From Episyrphus balteatus (taxonomy: Eukaryota > Arthropoda > Insecta > Diptera > Syrphidae): a DNA stretch of 64,000 bases. A program made the translations under genes and the position numbers. The DNA lies in the NCBI RefSeq assembly GCF_945859705.1, contig NC_079137.1:69772277-69836276 (forward strand), in the 5' to 3' direction. The notes beneath the pieces were generated by a model, which was not told where the DNA came from, did not search any database, and saw only the letters and a program-made list of their open reading frames with translations. This document shows, piece after piece, positions 57,078-64,000 of this stretch. How positions within the stretch are numbered: the stretch's first letter is position 1; each line of letters starts with the position of its first letter.

Positions 57078-60000
57078 CTATACAAACATTTTTTTTTATT
57101 TTCACAATGAAACCATTATATTTTTTGTAAATAGTAAGCAACCCCCACACTAGAGTGACCTAAGCGACAAAAATCAAGTTTAGAATTGAAGAAGTATTTT
57201 TGTTAGGGATGCTACAAAAATGTTATTTAAATAATTAAAAACTTCTTGTGGTTTTCAAATTTCGTACGTTTCCATATTTGCAATTATACTAGTAGAAGAT
57301 CCAATTTGTAATTTTTTTTTTAATGTTTTGTTTATTAAGAAAAAATACATATTTTTTATATTTCAATTACACTGTTTAAAAAAACCAAAAAAAAAATAGA
57401 ACGTTTTGCAGGGCTTAAAACATAAAACACAGAAGATCTCAAGATTTTCGGACAAAAAGTGGATTTTTAGACCTTCACCAAATGCAGTTCATTTATTTTC
57501 CAATCCATTTAAATTTCTCAACTTTTTCGAAAAACAAGACCATTTTAAAACTATAAAAAAAATATGTAATTTTGTTTTAAAACCTAAACTTCATAGCTCA
57601 AGAATTTCAAAAATAGTATTTTTGTAAATCGGCTTTGAGCATAATTTTTAACAAAAACATTTGAGTTTTTATCAATGCTTTAAAACTTTACTTTTAATTA
57701 ATTTTTATAAAAAATCTATTGGAAATTGATGAAGTTTAGATTTTTGCAATGACTAAAAGTCCATTAACTCATTTTTTGTCCATAAATATGATTTAAGAGC
57801 CATGAATTACCTTCATTATATTGAATAAAAAAAGCATGTAGTTTTACTAATAATAATAAGCCTTTAAATACGTTCTGAGAAAAGTGTTTTTTATTATTTT
57901 TTTAACAATGTAATTTTTAATAACATATGGTATTGGAAATACATTTTTTTCTGATTTTTGTTGAATTACGTATTTCCATATCTCGAATTGTAGATTTCAT
58001 AAATTTTAAACCTTTTTCGTAGTGAACTATTTTGAAAGCTTAGAATCTGTTATGCTAAAATGAAAAGTATTTTAAAATTCGTGGTTTAAAAAAAGAATTA
58101 CAAATTATATGAAAAATTGATAAATGATAGTTTATACGTATAATAAACTAAACATGAGGGTGGTGTAAAAAATAGCAAAATTGTTTATAAAAAAAAGTTA
58201 ATTTATATAATTGTAGTAGGTACGTTAATGGTTTAAAGTTAGTTTTTACAAATTCGAAAAGTCAATTTTTGTAAAAAACTGATTTTCTTAACAAAATTTC
58301 CTTTTTTTTGCAAAATATTTCATTTAAAAATAATCAACATAAAAATAGTTTTTTTTTTATATAAGTATTATCTACCTTCATCTCAACCTACTTAATATAT
58401 TGTTAACTCAATGGAGCACACATATACATAACTCGAAATACAAACCGCTATACCTACAACGATGCGTTGCCTTATTAATTTTTCTACGATACCAAAAATT
58501 GTACGTGCTTTTTACCCGCCATCAAATTTTAAAATCTATATATTATTTTTGTTAAAACCACCCCAAAAAAATATGTTTTTCTACGTTTTTTTTTTATTTT
58601 CTATATTATGAAACTTCTAACCAAAAAGCATAAAACGAAATATTCTACCATTTTGGCTGCTAGCACAGAGAGAGTAGTATAATCCTTTCAATTTTGTTCA
58701 TCGTACAATGGCCATATAAAATGAAATACGTGTCGATTTGATTATATTGGACCTTACCGCAAACTTTGGCACCCTCTCTTTTCCTTTCTTTATCATATAA
58801 TACAGTCTTTCATAGCATAGAGAATATCCTGTTTCAAATATAGACAAAGAGACAAGGGAACCATATGTACGTTAAAGCTAGCTACTCGAATGACCAACGC
58901 CCACTCCTATTTTTTTTTTCTTTAAATATTTGAATAGCTGAAAAGAAATAAGAAGAAGAAATCGAAACTTATTTCAACAGAATATACCCACACTCCAAAA
59001 ACCAACCAAAAAAAAAAAAAAGGACACGATGAAAATTTTCACTCGAAAACGACCAAATAGAGTATATCTCTATAAAATACATAGAATAAGTATATTTCGC
59101 TTCAAAGGAGTCTCAAGTTGTTATTTTTTGCGCTTCAATTCCAATCTCCGGTTCCACTTGACTATTTCAAATCTTCTTATAATATAAACGGTCTCTGTCG
59201 ATGTCAGTGTCTTTCGGGTTGGTCGTCATCGTCGTCGGTCGATCGGTTTGGTTTATCCTTTTCTCTCCTAGCACCCAAAAGTTCAACACTGTCAACTTTG
59301 TACTAAAATACGAAAAAAAAAAGACGAAATTGAAAATCCATCTATTTGGAAGAAAGGCAAACTTTGAGCATAGTTTTTTTTATTTCGTTCAAGTTTGCCA
59401 AAACTCCATCCATCGAGCAATGATTTTATTCCCTTTTTTCCAGGTCATCGGTACAAGGATACACATCATCAAGGGGATATTACTCTGATTCTGATTCCGA
59501 CTCTGGCTGCGTGTGATGAATGAATGTTAAGAATCCACTCATTTTATTGATACAATGTTATGTCAATTTTGTGTGATACACTCACTCGTCGTCATACTCG
59601 TAGAAGAAAAGAAAAGTCCTAGATTTGTCGGTCGTCCTTAGCTGAAGGCAATCATTGAACTAGAATAACCATATCGTAGTGAGTGAAAAAAGGATTTCTT
59701 TCATTAAAAAGCATTTCCCAAGGGACAATTCTTCAAAAAAAATAGGTAAAAAATATATATAAACCCGGAATAGAAAAATGACGAAAAGGACTTGTTTGAA
59801 TTCTGTGTCGAAAAGAATAAAGAAAGAAAGAAGAGTTTAAGTATTTGCACTCTTTTTCGAAATTAAAATCAAATTCCGTTATATTATATTTATTTTGTTC
59901 ACAAGAAGAGAAAAGAAAAACCCCGAAAAATGAAGAAGTAAGAAAAGTTAGATTTTTTTTTTTGTTGCACAAAAATTTATTGTTTGAGTGAAGGATGTCT

Positions 60001-60940
60001 GTGTACAGCAGAAACTTAGAAAATTTTATTTGTTTCGTTTCGGTCGAAGGAATAATTCTTTCAAAAAGTGTTTTAAATGAACTACTCTCTTTTTCTCTGT
60101 GAAGGTAAAGTTTTTTTTTACTCTAAAAGAAGACTTTTTGCTTGCAGTTTAGCAAAAAGGATAGAAAAAGTTATGACTTTTTTATTCTTTTTTATAAAGA
60201 TATGATATTTTTATTATTTGTTGATAAAAACATTTCAGTCTTCTTTTAAGGGTTTTTGTGTTAAGTATAAAACATTTATGTGCCAAGTGCAAGCAAGACT
60301 TGGGTCAATTTACTTTCTTAAAAACTTTTGAGACAAAAGTTTTTTTTTTTTTGGAATATGAAAAAGAATTTTTAATAATAAAATGTCTGCTGCAGGTCAT
60401 AATGAAGAGAGAGTACTTAGTCTATTTTTGGCAACAAAATTTATATATTTATTAATATCGAAATGTTTTAAAACTTTGTCTTTAAAAGTCTATTTCAATT
60501 ATTTCGATGTATCTACCTACGAAAAATTGAGAAAGAATTTATCGCGTTTTTTTTCGTAATATATTTTTGATAGCTTTTGGAAAGGAGAGTCGAAACAACA
60601 CAATATATTTCTTTAAGAGCAAGTTTATCAAGTTATTCTTTTCAAATTACCAACTTAATTTTCTTACATTAAAAAGGTTTTCAAATCATTTAAATGGCTT
60701 GGAAATTGAAATTAATAAAAAAAAAGGTAAAAACGCTCTATTTAAAATTATAAAAAACACTTTATAGTACCAAGTTAAAATTGGTGTCAAATGAAAGATG
60801 AGTTGATACTAAAAATGAAAAAATAGTATTGCCATTTTTAAAATGCGGCAATCTTTTCTAAAGGTAAATTTGCTAAATCTCTGTGGTTTATCTATCAAAG
60901 GAAGAAAATATCAAACAAAAACATTAAAGATGACAAAAAA
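57078..60940. other. Non-coding stretch
   Basis: AT-rich with long A/T runs. About 58780-59520 is less AT-rich, and its frames are short and motif-free. No feature is supported. Confidence 0.5.
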
Positions 60941-60959
60941 TTAATTAGAGTTACTACAA

Positions 60960-61885
60960 ATATTTGTACAAAAAAGTTCATTGATATCGGTCGTGCTGCT
61001 TAGGAAAACGTCAGACATCAAGAAAACGGTTCTTTAGCAGGTATCGGTACTTATAGTAGTTATATTATTTTATTTAAAAAATAAAACTCAAATTTCCCAC
61101 ATTTCTCAAATTTAGTCATATGACAAGTAGGTACCATTAGTTTTTAACCAAAAAATAAACTTTCAATTTCCTCTTTAGAGAATTATCCAAAATTCTTAAG
61201 TAGTTTTAAGTAAATCGCCTAAGTTGTTAAGGCTGCAACTCGAGATAGAAACAGACGAAATGGTAACGGAGTAACGAATAACAGAGTAACGCGCGACAGA
61301 GTTACGGCCGTCAAAGTTACGCCGTTTTTTTTTTTTTTTTTGGTTCATTAGAAGATTGTCACCCCAATTGCTATTGTCAACTATAGTTGATGTATACCTA
61401 TTAAAATTTAATAATTGAGTTTAAAAAGACAACGAATTTCAGTATTTATCATCAATTAATACCTGACAATTGCAATAAGGATGACCTATCCAATCAAAAT
61501 TGTACAAGATTAAATAACACCCATTTTCGCTTTACTCATTTAGTTCTGACCAATGAGAAAAATGTTAATCTCTTGTTTGTATTTCCATAATTCCATATCG
61601 TTCCTCGCAATTGTTGCCAACTCAAAAATCAAATGTCATACCTTAACATAACTTTAGAATTCGTAACTCTAGTTTTTCGTAACTTCGGTTTCGCGTAACT
61701 TTGACGCTCCTAACTCTGTCGCCCGTAACTCTGGTATTCGTAACTTCGTCGGTTTCCCGAAACAGACAGACAGCCAAACAAAACTGTGACACCTACTTTT
61801 TTCGCATTCTCTACCATCGTAATGTCATGTCTTATTCGTATCTCGACTTTGATTTTATTTATGAATCGTAAACTCGCTTGGAAAA
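60960..61885 (+). mobile_element. Dispersed repeat family D, copy D5 (interrupted by E5)
   Basis: CAAGTAGGTACCATTAGTTTT, TAAGGCTGCAACTCGAGAT, the ACAGACAGACAG microsatellite and CTACCATCGTAATGTCATGT follow the order of D2 (33740-33930). The copy ends near AATCGTAAACTCGCTTGG. E5 sits at the microsatellite. The left boundary is uncertain. Confidence 0.65.
61257..61758. mobile_element. Motif-iterated TIR element E5 (9-bp TSD)
   Basis: 502 bp with TIRs of about 68 bp: AACGGAGTAACGAATAACAG from the left and GACGAAGTTACGAATACCAG from the right, both continuing through RGCGACAGAGTTA and CGTCAAAGTTACG. The TIRs are themselves made of AGTTACG-like reiterations, about eleven in total. Flanked by GAAACAGAC at 61248-61256 and 61759-61767. 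A 9-bp duplication with long TIRs would fit a non-autonomous MULE-type element, but the target is a GACA-rich microsatellite that can mimic a duplication. Confidence 0.75.
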
Positions 61886-63794
61886 AAAACAAATCTTTTT
61901 AATGTATTCAAATTCAATCTTTTTGTTTTAGGTTTTAGGTTGGAATTGATTTCCATAAAGTTGTGTACTGAGTCCTGTTAATTTAATTGTAATAAATAAA
62001 TAAATCCCATCTATAACCCTTTTTCCTATAGTTATAAAAAGTTACCATTTTTCATGGAATGCCCCAATATATCTTGAGCTTACTCAAAGCTTTTCTTTAG
62101 TAATAATTCAGTAAAAGTTCAAAAAATAAAATTAACTAGGACAATACAAGTATGTACTACATTAAAAAAAAGTAAAACAAAATTTGTTATGAATGTCACC
62201 TCGTCACACTAGATTTTATGCGTTTATTGCGACTTCTGAATAATTAGTTAAGATGGGAATACACCTTTTCATTTTTTCACTCCTCAATTTGCGTATTTGC
62301 CTTACGGTTAGAAATGATTTTTGCGGCTTCAAGTGTAAAAAGTAGTCCGGCAAAGCCTTAACTACCTTGGCCACTTTTTGCAAAAATACAAATATTTTTT
62401 TCTCGCTAGCGCAATTTATTTGCAAAAAAGAGTACAACAATTGTTTTTTGGACCAAAAAATAAGCTTTCAGCATCATTTGTGTTAGAGAATATTTAAACA
62501 ATAATGATGAAAAAAGCTTATTTTTCCCACAAACTATTCAAAAATTCGTTTGCCAATTTTCACTTTTGTACTTTTTCACATTTTGAGCTTAAATTAAAAA
62601 ACATGCAAAAATTTCATCTACGTTACAATAAAAAGCTCCTATTGAGGTACCACTGAAGTGAAAACCAAAAAATAAAAATCATGATTTTTCAACACCACGT
62701 TAAGTTAAAGTCTTGCGAAAGAAAAGATGACGTGTCTGGCAAATTTTTTCTTGTTTTCCTAAACAGTTAGCAAAAATTATCAATATAAATCATCTCAATT
62801 GGAAAAAATTAATACAAAATTCAATCCAATTAATTAATTTATTTTCAACTGTGTTAGGGTTTTGCAATATAAACAATAATTTCAAAATATTAATTTGGTT
62901 TGGTTATTTTTTGTGTACTTTTTTTTACTGATAGAACTAAAATTACCAAAACTCAATAAGTTAAAATCAGTATAACATAATTAATCCAAAGAATTAAATC
63001 TCCTTTCTTAATTACTAACTCGACATTAATAAAATAATTGAATACATATATTTGAACAAAATCATTCAACTGTCCATTTACATTTGTATGTGTGCATGTG
63101 CATGTTCGTAAATTGCAGAAAACACATAGGTATTCAAATGTATTAAATTAAATCAAAACAAATCATGGATAATAAATTAATTCTAACACCGATTGACAAT
63201 GTTTTTGTATGTTTTGATTTGAAAAGTGATTTATGAATACACAATAACATACATTATCTATTTATATAATAAATTCATTTATTTATCTATACTAAATTTC
63301 AAATTAAAGATACAAAACAGTTGTTTTGAAAATCCTAAAATATAGATAAATACTTTCAACATATGAATTTATTATTGTAAATACTAACATTAATTTTGGT
63401 TAAATAAAAATTACATAATATTTATAATATAAAAAAAAGAAAATAAATGCCTAAGCAAAATGCATTCAAATTTAGCATTTTAATGCAGTATAAAATGAGC
63501 GTTTAAGTTGCAAGCGAATAAAAACAGCCTAGAAACATTATGAAAAAAAAAACGGGATGATTACAAAATTTGAAATACCTACAATTTGACACTGTAGCAC
63601 AAAAACTATTATCTAAATTGCGACAAAAACCATGCAATCCGAAAAAAAAATTAATAAAAAAAAGTACAAAAATTTTGTTTACTTGACATTTAATTGAAAA
63701 TTTCTATTAACAAAGCCAAAATAACAAATTGGTGATTTTTTTTCTTCATTTTTCTTAACATTTACTCTTTTATTAAATTTTATTGACTTTGCTA
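61886..63794. other. AT-rich non-coding stretch
   Basis: No gene, RNA or repeat relation that I can support. Confidence 0.5.
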
Positions 63795-64000
63795 ATAATT
63801 TTGGTCGCTTAGAATCCAAAGTCCGTTTTACTCGATCACAACAGATTTTTTTTAGATAAACTCAAAAAGAGTTCACAGACAACCTGACTTAAACATCGTT
63901 TGTTTAGGTTATCTCGAAAATCTGACGTGATGGGACAAAATAGACTTCAAATCTGTTTTCAGCGACCCGAAAAACATATAATCAATATAGTCGCACCCTC
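63795..64000. mobile_element. Fold-back family P-like element, cut by the window end
   Basis: GGTCGCTTAGAATCC (about 63803) and, on the other strand, GGTCGCTGAAAACAG (about 63969) head inverted arms that share GATCACAACAGATTTT/CATCACGTCAGATTTT and GATAA. GACCCGAAAAACATATA resembles the same position in P1 and FB1. The right end lies outside the window. Confidence 0.55.

Overview
The window looks like AT-rich nuclear DNA from an insect, most likely a fly (Diptera). The reasons are short introns of 51-71 bp with GTAAGT/GTATGT donors, a tandem family of divergent ionotropic chemoreceptor (IR) genes, TCAGTG Initiator-like sites just upstream of their start codons, and a full-length Jockey-type non-LTR retrotransposon. 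I cannot name the species.

Layout. (1) 133-4999 is a structurally complete Jockey-clade retrotransposon with two intact overlapping ORFs, a structured 5' leader, 3' hairpins, a poly(A) tail and a perfect 11-13 bp target-site duplication. It looks like a recent insertion. (2) 8.9-22.8 kb holds five related IR loci. Three are intact three-exon genes on the + strand (9127-10990, 13935-15825, 20859-22753). One on the - strand (18041-19876) is broken only at its intron 2/exon 3 junction. One on the - strand (12208-13064) is a clear pseudogene. Exon phases (2, then 0), splice positions and a promoter block are shared, so the unit duplicated and inverted together with its regulatory DNA. The receptors have a signal peptide, a divergent extracellular part, and the S1-M1-M2-S2-M3 plan of ionotropic receptors. 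(3) From 22.8 kb to the end I find no convincing protein-coding exon. This stretch may be intergenic or a very large intron. It is full of non-autonomous repeats.

The most unusual feature is this repeat landscape. At least six different TIR elements (E1-E6) are each built from reiterations of their own short motif in both orientations, inside and at the ends. Other repeats are an 8-bp-TSD hAT-like element (E8), several fold-back elements including a ~1.8 kb near-perfect palindrome (51193-52990), a dispersed family D with terminal hairpins, a ~1.1 kb satellite-like tandem array (38921-40070), and a tRNA-derived SINE-like copy. Several are nested (E6 in the palindrome in D3; D4 in E4; E5 in D5; a fold-back in E1), which gives a relative insertion order.

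All coordinates come from reading the sequence by eye. Ends of diverged repeats are approximate, and no database search was possible.
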